Below, piece by piece: positions 1 through 8,753 of a stretch of 14,223 nucleotides of DNA; the first letter of the stretch is position 1, and each line of letters opens with the position of its first letter. Location: contig CAJVPP010002594.1 in the NCBI GenBank assembly GCA_910592005.1, forward strand, positions 1-14,223, given 5' to 3'. Made by a program: the position numbers and the translations under genes. The stretch is from Funneliformis mosseae. Its lineage: Eukaryota > Glomeromycota > Glomeromycetes > Glomerales > Glomeraceae. The notes below the pieces were generated by a model. That model saw only the letters and a list, made by a program, of their open reading frames with translations, ran no database searches and was not told the DNA's origin.

Positions 1-85
1 CAAAATCGCTAATTAATATTAAAAAATAAATAAATAATAAATTAAAAAAATAAATAAATGAAAAAATTAAATTAAAGCAACTTAC

Positions 86-128
86 CGCTATAGTCACTAA
101 TCGCTAATTCCACAATTTTCAACTGATC
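86..128 (-). other. candidate 43-nt exon with good splice signals
   Basis: On the minus strand a pyrimidine/A+T stretch ending TATTTCAG (acceptor at 129-131) is followed by 43 nt and then by G|GTAAGT, a near-ideal donor (80-85). One frame reads roughly QLKIVELAISDYSG without a stop. This could be an internal exon of a gene continuing left of the window. The exon is very short and the protein is unrecognised, so chance is possible. Confidence 0.3.
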
Positions 129-177
129 CTGAAATATAGAAATTTAAAAATTAATAATTATAATTTATACAAATTGA

Positions 178-345
178 CACTTTCCCTTTCATTTTGCTCT
201 ACTACCTTACCATTCTACTGCCTCCCACTACCTCTTACTTATTTCACTGCCTCTACTGCCTTCCACTTATCCTACCACCTTCACTGCCCTCACTGCTCTC
301 ACTATTCCAATTTCCCCCACCATACTACTCACTTAATTAAACACA
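178..345. repeat. pyrimidine-rich low-complexity tract (plus strand)
   Basis: The plus strand is almost purely C/T with scattered A, built from degenerate repeats of CACTGCCT, CTACC and TTCCACT. It stands out sharply from the A+T-rich flanks. On the minus strand it is a purine-rich GGCAGTGA-type minisatellite with stops in the frames I read. It lies between two candidate minus-strand exons and could be intronic. Confidence 0.6.
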
Positions 346-418
346 AACCCTAAAATAAATTAAAAGTATATTAATAAACAACAAAAAAATAAAAAATAAA
401 AAAAATATATTTACTTAC

Positions 419-490
419 TACAGCTGAAGTTAGTAAACTTGCTTTCTTCAGTTTTAAAGAAAGAAGTTTACAATGGTATATTGGCAAAAA
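419..490 (-). other. candidate exon fragment ending at a GTAAGT donor
   Basis: The minus strand reads an open frame IYHCKLLSLKLKKASLL, then TSAV, and meets GTAAGT at 418-413. The stretch has more balanced base composition than its flanks. No acceptor is obvious upstream, where a hairpin and satellite begin. It may belong to the same truncated gene as the 86-128 exon, but the intron between them would be about 290 nt, long compared with the other introns here. The product is not recognised. Confidence 0.25.
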
Positions 491-491
491 A

Positions 492-517
492 GATTATCAA
501 TTTATTAATTGATAATC
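492..517. repeat. perfect hairpin, 11-bp arms, 4-nt loop
   Basis: GATTATCAATT and AATTGATAATC are exact reverse complements separated by TATT. The hairpin lies directly before the satellite block and may mark its edge or an old junction. Confidence 0.6.
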
Positions 518-523
518 AATTCA

Positions 524-806
524 AGATCTGAATTCAGATCTGAATCTGAATCTGAATTCAACAGATCAGATCTGAATCCAAATCCAAATCTGACAGATCA
601 GATCTGAATTTGAATTTGAATCTGATAAATCAGATTCAAATCTGAATTTGAATCTGACAGATCAGATCCGATCTGAATCTGAATTTGAATTAGATCTGAA
701 TCTAATAGATCTGATCTGAATCTGATTTATCAGATTCAAATTGGATTCAGATCGATCTGAATCTGATCCATTAGATTCAGATTGGATTCAGATCGATCTG
801 AATCTG
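524..806. repeat. palindrome-rich GATCTGAAT satellite
   Basis: About 280 bp are made of variants of AGATCTGAATCTGAATT and its complement, with many copies of GATCTG, GAATCT, CAGATC and GATCGATC. Because the unit is close to its own reverse complement, the block is a mosaic of direct and inverted copies. It ends abruptly at 806, inside what should be Tc1 transposase coding sequence. It is therefore best read as a local expansion or insertion that removed the rest of that gene. No coding function is seen. Confidence 0.75.
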
Positions 807-976
807 TGTAGAACACTAGTAAGAAGACCTGTTTTATTATATTTTTTAATAATATAATGGATAGCTGACTTTGAATGGCCCATTTTTTCAACTATAATTC
901 TCTCAGATTTACCAGCTTTATAAAGACTGATAATTATTCTACGTTCAATAATTGTAAGCTCTTTCTTTTTAGTCAT
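807..976 (-). pseudogene. Tc1/mariner transposase, N-terminal helix-turn-helix fragment
   Basis: The minus strand starts at ATG (976) and runs about 56 residues. LTIIERRIIISLYKAGKSER, then IIVEKMGHSKSAIHYIIKKY and NKTG match the layout of the first DNA-binding HTH of Tc1-family transposases (leading helix, 'G.S...I...G.S...V...I.RY..TG'). In an intact enzyme a second HTH and a DDE/D catalytic domain of about 250 residues would follow. Here the frame runs into the GATCTGAAT satellite at 806, so everything after the first HTH is missing. The start fits the family because little precedes the HTH. The 5' flank to 1143 carries a Tc1-type terminal repeat in the correct orientation. The family call is by motif; I am confident of Tc1/mariner but not of the subfamily. 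Confidence 0.8.
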
Positions 977-1111
977 ATTAAAGAATGTGAAAAAAAAAAC
1001 ACAAAAATAAAGAAAAAAAAGATTGCGATAATCATTTTTGATAAAAAAACTAACATAAATATTTTTTTGTTACAATAAATCACGTGTAATCATAATAAAT
1101 TTGCAGATCAT

Positions 1112-1143
1112 AGGGGTGGTCTAATACTTTTGGGTAGAGAATG
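1112..1143 (-). repeat. Tc1-type terminal inverted repeat (5' end of the 807-976 element)
   Basis: Read inward on the minus strand from TA (1145-1144) the end begins CATTCTCTACCC, followed by AAAAGTATTAGACCACCCCT. The core CAAAAGTATTAGACCACCCCT matches the 13161-13181 end of the right-hand Tc1 element at 17 of 21 positions. It lies about 135 bp upstream of the transposase ATG, as expected for a Tc1 5' end. The TA dinucleotide is the usual Tc1 target. Confidence 0.65.
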
Positions 1144-1225
1144 TATTAAGCTCTTAATTTAAGTCAAAAATTTCTTAGAACCTGATTTTCCTAGAAACCC
1201 CCCTATTTAGTTATTTTAATAAATA

Positions 1226-1295
1226 CATTCTTATGACCACATTTCTTGATTAAATATATTTAATTCGCAATTTTTGATGTCAAATCACGTGATTT
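1226..1295 (+). repeat. second, oppositely oriented Tc1-type end
   Basis: After TA (1224-1225) the plus strand reads CATTCTTATGACCAC, then CGCAATTTTTGATGTCAAATC and ACGTGATTT. The 1076-1143 end read inward has CATTCT...TATTAGACCAC, then TGCAAATTTATTATGATTAC and ACGTGATTT. The two are diverged inverted copies; this one lacks about 11 bp of the outer repeat. No transposase follows to the right, so it is a solo end or the start of a deleted element. Confidence 0.45.
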
Positions 1296-1853
1296 CATCA
1301 TTAAAATCTATGATTTATTGGTCAATCAATTGTATTATTTCCTTAATAAATTTAGAATTTTGTGTAATCAGGACGGTCCTTCCTGTACTGGGAAATGAAT
1401 CTTTTGATCACAGTGCAGAATAGTATATTATGAAAATGAAGTATAATGTCCATTTTATTTTTTATCTCTTACTAACTCCAGCGTTTATACTACAGATTTG
1501 GGCAAGATCAGAAATCTGGTATATAAGAATCTTGTAGTTAGCATATTAGCAATAGAAATAGAAATTTTCTGAAATGTAAGAAATCAATGAATTAGGAACT
1601 CGCATTAAATAACCTAGGATACTTCCTTGAAAATATGTCATATACTATACATATTTCACTTAATTTTTCTTAATTGCATAAGAATCACTGCTAATATATT
1701 ATATTACATAAAACTTTGTCATATTGAGCTTCGAGTATTTAATTAAATTTGCATATATCTTTATTTACATTAATTAAAAGAATTGATTAAAAGAAAAGGT
1801 TAAATAAAGCAATACTATAAAATAAATGGTAAATAAATCAAATAATTTCTGTA
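1296..1853. other. no gene recognised
   Basis: This is A+T-rich sequence with slightly higher G+C around 1370-1620. I see no tRNA, no open frame with family character and no clear repeat. A short imperfect palindrome (AGGACGGTCCT) sits near 1369-1379. The right part is the 3' flank of the relic gene that ends at 1854. Confidence 0.5.
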
Positions 1854-3055
1854 TTAATATTTATTTTTTCTTTTTGATTTTTTCTTTTTTCCTTTTAATA
1901 GTTTTAGTGACTCATCATTTATCACAAATTCAATTGCAGTTTTTTTACCCTCTTCATACCATTTATTAGCTTCATCTTCAGCCTCTTTTATTGGTATCAA
2001 TTCATGTATTTTCTCTTTGATATAGTAAAGATTTTCCTGGTAAAAGAAATAATTAATTAAAGCCTCTTTCATATTATTACCTCCACATATCATCATTTTA
2101 TCTGTATGAGACCACATGTAGATAACGTTATCAGGGTCTTTTAACCAGAAAATTAAATTATAATATGAAAGTACAGGGCAAATATTAGTAATATTATAAA
2201 GTTCAGCAAACTTATTAATTTCATTACACAAAATATCTTTGTTTGTCACTTCACGAAATGGATAGTTATTTTTTAATAAATTAAAGAGTTTGGGCAGATC
2301 TTCTTCCTCATATTGTATTGCATCATCATTTGATAATTAATGCATAATGGCATTGTTTCTTGTGAATCCATATAAATTGTTCGCGTCCTTATTAAAAGGT
2401 CTTGCTTCCACTGTGACAGGTAAAACCATGAGTTGATTTCTGCACAGTTGCTGTAACCCCAGGGTATCAATGTCACCAACAGATTCCCATTCGTATCCTG
2501 TGAAAGCATGTGTTGATTCCTTGAGTCAAATTCCTGTCGTAGCTTTAATATCTTTTTTTTGACATTCACAAATCCTATCAATGATATTTCAAACGAAATC
2601 TTCTTTACTCTCTGACGATGTCTCTAACGGTTTGACTCTAAAAGATTGTTAATGCTGTAAGACAATACGTAGGATTTTCCTCCAAGAGTATTATTCAAGT
2701 TGACAGTTGATTTAGATGTTTGAATAGGTATTTTATTTGTTTCTTGAGATTCATTAATTTTCTCAGAACTTGAATGTTTATCGAGTAAAAGATACACAGG
2801 CCATTCACCATTGTGCTTGCTAGAACTCTTGCACTATCTATTTTTACTTCTATCCATCATGGATCCCTGTTCTGTTTTTGTAAATATCACTGTTTCTTCC
2901 GTCCAATCCTTCTGGAGTATTTGTACAGAAATTTAGTCAATAGTTATATAAAAAAATAATATACTCTAGATATACCGATATGGCTTTAGAAAGGTTTTGT
3001 ACAGAAACCTTGATGTTTCGTTCCTCTTTGACAAAATTTTTATGTAACTCCATAA
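1854..3055 (-). pseudogene. broken multi-exon gene of unknown function
   Basis: The minus strand carries a long, coding-like reading of higher G+C than its surroundings. An exon at 3055-2976 (about MELHKNFVKEERNIKVSVQ, then NLSKAIS) follows an acceptor TTTTCTAG. It is joined across a 64-nt intron (2975-2912; GTATAT...CTCCAG with a TTGACTAAAT branch-like site) to KDWTEETVIFTKTEQGS. That frame continues through HNGEWPVYLLLDKHSSSE and NGNLLVTLIPWGYSNCAEIN to MDSQETMPLCI. A frameshift near 2330-2340 then leads to NDDAIQYEEEDLPKLFNLL, FREVTNKDILCNEINKFAEL, DPDNVIYMWSHTDKMMICGG and a lysine-rich tail ending at TAA 1854-1856. Two in-frame TAG codons (2834-2836, 2624-2626) and the frameshift break it. 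I do not recognise the domain; the rich W, C, G and P content argues for a former cellular or captured gene rather than noise. The acidic middle and basic C-terminal tail are the only broad features I can name. Confidence 0.6.
2912..2975 (-). other. 64-nt intron in the relic gene
   Basis: The minus strand begins GTATATC and ends ACTCCAG, with TTGACTAAAT about 20 nt before the acceptor resembling a fungal branch site. Removing it keeps phase 0 (AIS|KDW). An in-frame TAA at 2933-2935 is removed with it. Confidence 0.5.
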
Positions 3056-3370
3056 CTAGAAAATAAATAATTTTTGTTAATTTAGCTTTGTAATTTTATA
3101 GGAGCGCTCTTCTTTAAAGGGATGTAATAGTTATTATATATATTTACTATTGTATTGCACAAATATTCTATATGCAAGGCATCTTATTAAAGACATTTAA
3201 TTATCGGATGAGGTAAAGTTCTTCATTTGATCTGAATTAGTAATAAATAATCATACAATTTTTAGTCATGGGGAGTAAGTAACTATTACATTACTCAGAT
3301 TACCAGCGACTTCCTTGCAATTTTGTTCAGGATTTTTTACTTTCGGTGAGTTTTACTAAAGTCAATATTG

Positions 3371-3436
3371 TTAATTCGTGATTCGTTTAAGAATCAGAGA
3401 AAGATTTTTATCTGGGTCTTCTTGAGTAATAGGCAT
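3371..3436 (-). other. possible upstream exon of the relic gene
   Basis: A 21-codon minus-strand stretch, MPITQEDPDKNLSLILKRIT plus N, then TAA, is more coding-like than its flanks and lies on the same strand about 315 bp upstream of the 3055-2976 exon. No convincing donor was found at its end, so membership in the gene is a guess. The remaining sequence at 3056-3524 shows nothing else recognisable. Confidence 0.25.
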
Positions 3437-3524
3437 TTTGGCAATGAAACGTTTTTTCTTGAGTGGGAAGAATATCAAAAAATATGCTTAGAATCTGAAA
3501 AATCCTTTTACATATTTAGAATAA

Positions 3525-3532
3525 GATCTATC
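3525..3532. repeat. left 8-bp target site duplication of the hAT element
   Basis: GATCTATC lies immediately before the TAGGGATG terminus and recurs exactly at 6843-6850. Eight base pairs is the standard hAT duplication. The identity extends to 11 bp (AGATCTATCTA, 3524-3534 and 6842-6852) because the ends and flanks share bases. Confidence 0.65.
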
Positions 3533-4312
3533 TAGGGATGTTAATGTTTCAACCAGTTCAGTTTCAGTCTAATTTTTATCAGTTTAAGGGTAAAATTGAA
3601 CTAGATTAGTTTGAGACCAATTTGAAGTCTAGACCGAAATTTAGATCAGAGTTTATATATATAGTATATTGTAAAATCTTTGATGAAACTATAAAAAAAT
3701 TGTGTGATACTTAACATTCTCAATACAAAAATTTTATTATAATACAAATAAACTAAAAAAAAAGTTGAATTATACAAAAAAATTTTTTTTTTTGTGATCT
3801 ATTATTACTAAAATATTATTCCTAGCAAGCTTTTGACCTGAAATAATTTTGTTTTATTTATGCTTCCTCACAATTTTTATAAATTTTCTACTATCCTTTT
3901 TTTTGAAATCTAATGCTTCATACAAATAATTGTCCTTGCTGTTTTAGGATTTAACCTATTTTTAACTTTTGAGATAGTTAAGTCTAAAATTGAAAAGGTT
4001 CTTTCTGATGGAACCGATGTCGCTTGAATCGATAAATAATCCTTAGTCATTTGAGACAATATTGGATAATCTTTTTCATAAAATTTCCACCAAATTAAAG
4101 GATTAGCACCACTATCTACTGGAGAATTTAGATATCTATATAATTCATCACATGTCATTCTTTGATAATTATTTTGATTAAGTAAATTAAAAAAGTGCCT
4201 GAGATGATAACTTTTTTTTTTGAATTTGTTTGATTATTTAAGGGAGAATATATACTATATAATTCTTATAAATTATTAATAATTTTAGCTAAGTTATTAT
4301 TATCAAACTAGC

Positions 4313-5090
4313 CAGTAAATTTTCATCCAATATGATACAGACAGTAATATAAGAAATTAAAGAAATATAGTAGAATAAATAAAAATGATTTATTTAGTGT
4401 AACTGATAATATGAGATTAATTATAATATTTATGTTTAGAAAAAAGTTGAGATACATATTTTTATTTGATATTTTTAGAGATTTACTAAAAAAGTTATTA
4501 TATAATGTAACATAAGAATAATTATATAACTACAAGAATCAGTGAGAATTAGTATTCGCAATGTGGTTGAATCTTTAATATTTTGAAATGACTTCTTAAG
4601 TCAAATTTGACTCTTATTTTTACGCATATCTAAAAGACAATCAATCAACATTAAATTTTAATTTAATAAATAATAAGCCTAATTAAATGTTAATCTAAAA
4701 GTAATAAGCTACCTAAGTCAACTTATCAAATCATTTACTCTTTACTTTTTTGGTTAACATTTAAATAAAATCACAAGTCATCACAAAAAGTAAGAAAAAT
4801 CTATATATATAACTCACATCTGAAAGGAGGAAGAATAGGATATCATCATTCTAAATCTAATATATATTTACAATCATAGCATATAGATTACCTAATCAAT
4901 TAGAATTAGGATTAAAAGTACTTTATATTAAATTCATGATCAAAATTGTACAGATCGATTTGACCAAAAAAAGTATCTTAGCCAAGTATTTGTTGATTTA
5001 AAATGGAAATTTCATGAGGATTATTAATATTTTTTATTTAAAAAAATTATATCATGAGACTCATATTATTGTGTATAAAGATCTGAATAG
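4313..5090. other. long non-coding spacer inside the hAT transposase
   Basis: In hAT proteins the LDPRYK-type block and the WWK dimerisation block are normally separated by roughly 100 residues; here they lie about 1 kb apart. Coding character resumes upstream of 4313 (IINNL*ELYSIYSPL). I could not read transposase sequence in between. A nested insertion is plausible, but I found no clear terminal repeats or target duplication. A perfect 14-bp palindrome, AGTCAAATTTGACT, lies at 4599-4612. Confidence 0.35.
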
Positions 5091-5403
5091 GAAAAATATA
5101 GGGTTTGTTTTCTTCTTTACAATAATAATGTAATTTTGTAATGCAGATCTAATACTGAAAAAATTGTAGAAGTGTAATTTAAATGATCATCTCAATATTT
5201 TTTTTTAATTTGTTATAAATAGCTGATACTATTTTTTTTTGTGTATAATAACCTCTTCTTTGATATTAATTCAATTTTTTAAACTTTCCTTAAGAAAATT
5301 TTAAAGTAAACAAAAACCAATTGTATATCACTTTATGTAGGATTAATGATAATGATAATAATTGGTGTTGCTTCATACATAGGTTATAAAATTAATGATA
5401 ATT

Positions 5404-5483
5404 CCTAAAAATAAATAATAAGTATAAAATAAGTAAATAAATAATTAATTAATTATAATAATAAAATAATAAATAATAAATAC
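5404..5483 (-). other. 80-nt intron in the hAT transposase relic
   Basis: The minus strand reads AAG|GTATTT at 5483 and TTATTTTTAG|GAA at 5404. The intron is almost pure A+T. Splicing joins the flanking hAT motifs in phase 0, giving SE*NHIK+ELSLIL*PMYEAT. Confidence 0.6.
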
Positions 5484-6842
5484 CTTAATATGATTCTATT
5501 CAGAAATTGTTGAAAATAAATTATCAAGATCTTTAAAATTTGTTATTATAAGCAAATCAGAAACATTTTACATTAAAGTTTGTTTAATAATTATCAAATA
5601 TATAAAATTTTAACAAGTATCTATATCTAAAATTAGCTTTAAAAATATAATCTTTCTAATAGTACAAATTTCTAATAATTTATCTAATAATAGTGATAAA
5701 TTTTTAATTTAACAACAAATTAATAAAGATTTTTTGATTTTATCTCTATATATTTCATTTTAGTTTTTATTATCAAATTGATAATGTGAGCAACATATCA
5801 AAAATGAATAAAAGACATATTATTAAATTTTTGATCTAATTCAGCTGTTAATTGATTATTATATATTATCAAATTGCTTCAATTATCTATTATCATAATA
5901 AGAATATTTTAATTAATATTAAATTATTCAAAAAGTTGTGAAAGTTTGCTTGTATTTAATTCAACTCTATAAGAACCATTTATAGGAATTATATCAAGCA
6001 AAAAATTCTCAATTATTATTAATATAATAAATTGTTATTCTAAGATAACAACAATCTTTTAGATTTAATATTCATATATCTATTGTGAAAAATATTTTTG
6101 AATTAATTTGTGAAATTTCACCTATTATATTATTTTTTTTTGTATTATAATTTTTTACAAATTTTTTTTTTAAAGTTTGTCTATATAGTAAAATAAATTA
6201 AAAATTTAACTCATTAATAAACAATTTAAATTCAGTATTTTTAATAATAGAGAAAGATTGTAAATCAGTTGCAATAAAATTAATTAATGAATTTATAATA
6301 GAGTTAGATTATGATAAAAAAAATAGGATTTTAAAGCATATTTAATTCAAAGTTATTTAATAATTTTCAGTTTTTTATAATAAAATAAATGTTTTTTAGT
6401 TAAACATTTTCAAAAGGTAATTATTAGATTATCAGATAAATAAATTTTAGTACATAATATACATTTATAAGTTATTATAAGTTCAGTTTCTTTTTCTTAG
6501 ACTTTAAAAAAATTTCTATACATCTGACTTGTGAGTTATTATATTAAAATCTTTTTTAATTGCTAAAGAAGTTAAAGAAATATCTGAGAAATTGTCATCA
6601 ATTTCATTTCAAATTATGTAATATAAATAATAATTTAAATAGAAATTATTCTCATTAAAATAATAAATGCATCTTACAATTTACATAATATAATATTTAT
6701 ATAGATTGATTGTCTAAATCATTATAAAAACTAGTTTAACTTAATTCAGTTTTAGTTTAATTTAATTCTCAAATTGAACTAAAATCAGTTCTATAAACAA
6801 ATCAGAATCAAACTAATCTGATCACAGATTTTAATATATCTA

Positions 6843-6850
6843 GATCTATC
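6843..6850. repeat. right 8-bp target site duplication of the hAT element
   Basis: GATCTATC is an exact copy of 3525-3532 and lies immediately outside the TATATCTA right end of the hAT element. Confidence 0.65.
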
Positions 6851-6852
6851 TA

Positions 6853-7480
6853 AGCTAAAACCTATTTCAAATATATTTTTCTTTTTTGAAATCAAATAAT
6901 AACTTTCTTCAATTTGTAAATAAATCATAAATTAATTTATTTCTGTTATTTCAGACTCTGCATGTTTTATACATAATTGATGAATATTTTATTTTTAATG
7001 TTAAAAATCAGATTAAAGTAAATATTATTACATAAAAGAAGACATGGATGATAATAATCTAAAGGATGATATTGATCTCTAGGAAATCATATATATTATC
7101 TATGTCATCTATAGCATATATTTCTTTTATACAATATATTTATTATATATTATTTATTTTATATATTTTATTTATTATATTTATTTCTTTTATATCTTTA
7201 ATAACTTTATATTTTTCATTTTATATAAATAGAAAACAATTTCTTTTAGCTTAATAGTATATCTGACTCATAGTTTTATATAATAGTTTAGTTTAATCTC
7301 TCTAACATAATTGTATAGTACAAAGCACCAACTGAGGTAGTACTCTATTGTTATAATTATTAAATAAACTGTTAATTTACTGATATTCTTCTAAATCTAA
7401 ATATTAAATTAAACTTTCTGTTTACTATAAATATTGCCTCACTTATCATTCATAAGCATCTTAAAGAACTGACTGTAATA
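6853..7480. other. A+T-rich spacer, no gene recognised
   Basis: No family motif is visible on either strand. An open frame at 7066-7254 is translated low-complexity sequence (runs of I, Y, F and L from TTTATTATAT repeats at about 7085-7220) and I do not call it a gene. TTATTTCAG at about 6944-6952 looks like a plus-strand splice acceptor but has no supported exon after it. Confidence 0.5.
7426..7433 (+). promoter_or_regulatory. possible TATA box
   Basis: TATAAATA is followed within 25-45 bp by the more balanced sequence GCCTCACTTATCATTCATAAG and then a possible short exon (about 7483-7552, IIKIVCENMKLYHKFDVFIK) with a GTATAT donor at 7553. It could be the old promoter of the plus-strand relic. 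TATA-like strings are common in such A+T-rich DNA, so this is weak. Confidence 0.2.
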
Positions 7481-7589
7481 ATATTCATCAAATAATTAAA
7501 ATTGTTTGTGAAAATATGAAATTGTATCACAAGTTTGATGTATTTATTAAAGGTATATATATTACATTGACATTAAATTATAGTAATTA

Positions 7590-7631
7590 ATTTATTTATT
7601 TTTATTATTTATTTATTTATTTATTTATTTT
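7590..7631. repeat. (TTTA)n microsatellite
   Basis: The tract is mostly TTTA/TTAT tetranucleotide repeat, with about eight consecutive ATTT units at its right end and some interruption on the left. It probably lies in an intron of the plus-strand relic. Confidence 0.85.
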
Positions 7632-8189
7632 AAATTCTAATTACACAAATTCCTTCTGTTATAATTATTCTATTATCTACAAAAGGGAATGACAAAGCAA
7701 TTAAAAATATAACTTACTGTAAGACTTAATTAACATGATAATACAAGCAAATTTAAGATTAATAAGTATTACATCAGATAGAGCAGCTAATGAATATAAT
7801 ATGCAACTTAAATTAATGAAGGGTTATAATACAAATAATTTTTTACAATATAAAGATGAAATTTACAATATAAATTTTTCAGCATCAATTTATGAAAATA
7901 AATCAATTATTAGAGTATAAGATCCTAAATATGCTAAAAAAAATTGTAGAAATAATATATATAGTAAGGCTTGTCTATTAGTACTTAGAAATGATACTGT
8001 TAGATATGATCAGATTTTTCACTTGTTAAAGATAATAATTCAGTATTATATATAAGAGATATAATGTAGATAAACAAAACAATGATGCAGCATTCAGATT
8101 TTTTAGTTCAGCTCTTTTAAAACAATATCAAAAGAATGGTATTATTGAATCAAATAAATTAAAATTATTTGTATATTTATTCATTTTTG

Positions 8190-8261
8190 GTAGCTATTAA
8201 ATTTTTAACTTAAATACCATAAAAGAATAACTAATAATATATATATATATTTTAATAATAG
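8190..8261 (+). other. 72-nt intron of the plus-strand relic
   Basis: The exon ends ATTTTTG, the intron runs GTAGCT...AATAATAG, and the next exon begins GTGAAC. A CTAATAAT branch-like site lies about 30 nt before the acceptor. Splicing restores FIFGELFNAYLNR in phase 1, whereas reading through breaks the frame. Confidence 0.7.
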
Positions 8262-8685
8262 GTGAACTTTTTAATGCATATTTGAATCGTTTTATATCAC
8301 ATAAAATATACATTATAATAGTTATAAGAGCCTATTTTTTTTATTAATGTGAAAAGAATATTTAGAAAAAGCAGTAATTTTCATTCAAGTAAATGATACT
8401 CATTTTTTAGAAGTTGTATTTCATTACAAAGCTAAAAAATATTTATTAGTTTAGTGAAATCTATAGTTTTATTAATTATAACTTATAGCAATTTTTATTC
8501 AAATTTCCTTTTTTTCTATGAGAATACAATATTGAGATATTGAGCATGTATTTGGAATTGCGAGACAAATTATACAGACTTTTTATATTACGAATTTTAT
8601 AAAATTATAAATTGCATAATATATAGAGATAAAATTTTAAGAGTTAAAAATTTGATTAATAATCAGAATAAAATATCAACCCAAG

Positions 8686-8753
8686 ATATTTAAATTACAA
8701 AAATATTATTTTGTATTTATATATTTAAAATAACTTAAATTCTTTATTCTTAG
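8686..8753 (+). other. 68-nt intron with a damaged donor
   Basis: The acceptor TTTATTCTTAG (8743-8753) is clear. The expected donor after NKISTQ reads ATATTT instead of GTATTT (8686-8691). Removing 8686-8753 joins ISTQ to GYIFDI in phase 1, as in the other two introns. The donor change would be G to A. Confidence 0.5.

Larger units (their letters stand above)
3910..6475 (-). pseudogene. hAT transposase, degenerate
   Basis: Minus-strand pieces appear in the normal hAT order. First comes a BED-type zinc finger (CILC at 6463-6452, KKH near 6400-6389), then ATDLQSFSII near 6276. The catalytic block FTIDI*ILNL (6090-6060) has TGA where the family has W. An IDN*SN motif lies near 5885, then FIHF*YVAHIINLI near 5805-5775, ending the RNase H-like region. 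An 80-nt intron (5483-5404) joins SE*NHIK to ELSLIL*PMYEAT. The block continues with KKY*DDH (5203-5186) and SVLDLHYKITL (family: LDPRYK). The best-preserved part is the C-terminal dimerisation domain at 4158-3910: NPLIWWKFYEKDYPILSQM, then DYLSIQATSVPSERTFSI and KNRLNPKTA. It is classed as hAT by the WWK...YP...SVPSER signature. It is inactive: several stops, frameshifts and altered catalytic-region residues. Confidence 0.8.
3533..6842 (-). mobile_element. decayed but structurally complete hAT transposon
   Basis: The element of about 3.3 kb is bounded by GATCTATC duplications. Its left end reads inward TAGGGATGTTAATG and its right end, on the minus strand, TAGATATATTAAAA (9 of 14 identical; most differences are G to A). 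Both subterminal regions also carry diverged copies of CAGTTTCAGTCTAATTTTTA-like sequence. The transposase lies inside on the minus strand, from a BED-type zinc finger near 6475 to the dimerisation domain ending near 3910. Its coding capacity is destroyed by stops and frameshifts, so it could not move by itself. Ends, target duplication and transposase agree on the hAT superfamily. A spacer of about 0.8 kb at 4313-5090 is longer than expected and may be a nested insertion. Confidence 0.75.

Noticed and set aside
524..806. A CRISPR array
   Set aside because: The repeats are short, contiguous and degenerate without regular unique spacers, and the context is eukaryotic.
875..1078. 67-codon open frame on the plus strand
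   Set aside because: It lies opposite the clear Tc1 helix-turn-helix frame and has no recognisable domain, so it is an antisense shadow.
7066..7254. 62-codon open frame on the plus strand
   Set aside because: It translates a TTTATTATAT low-complexity tract into I/Y/F/L runs, with no family character and no splice or promoter context.
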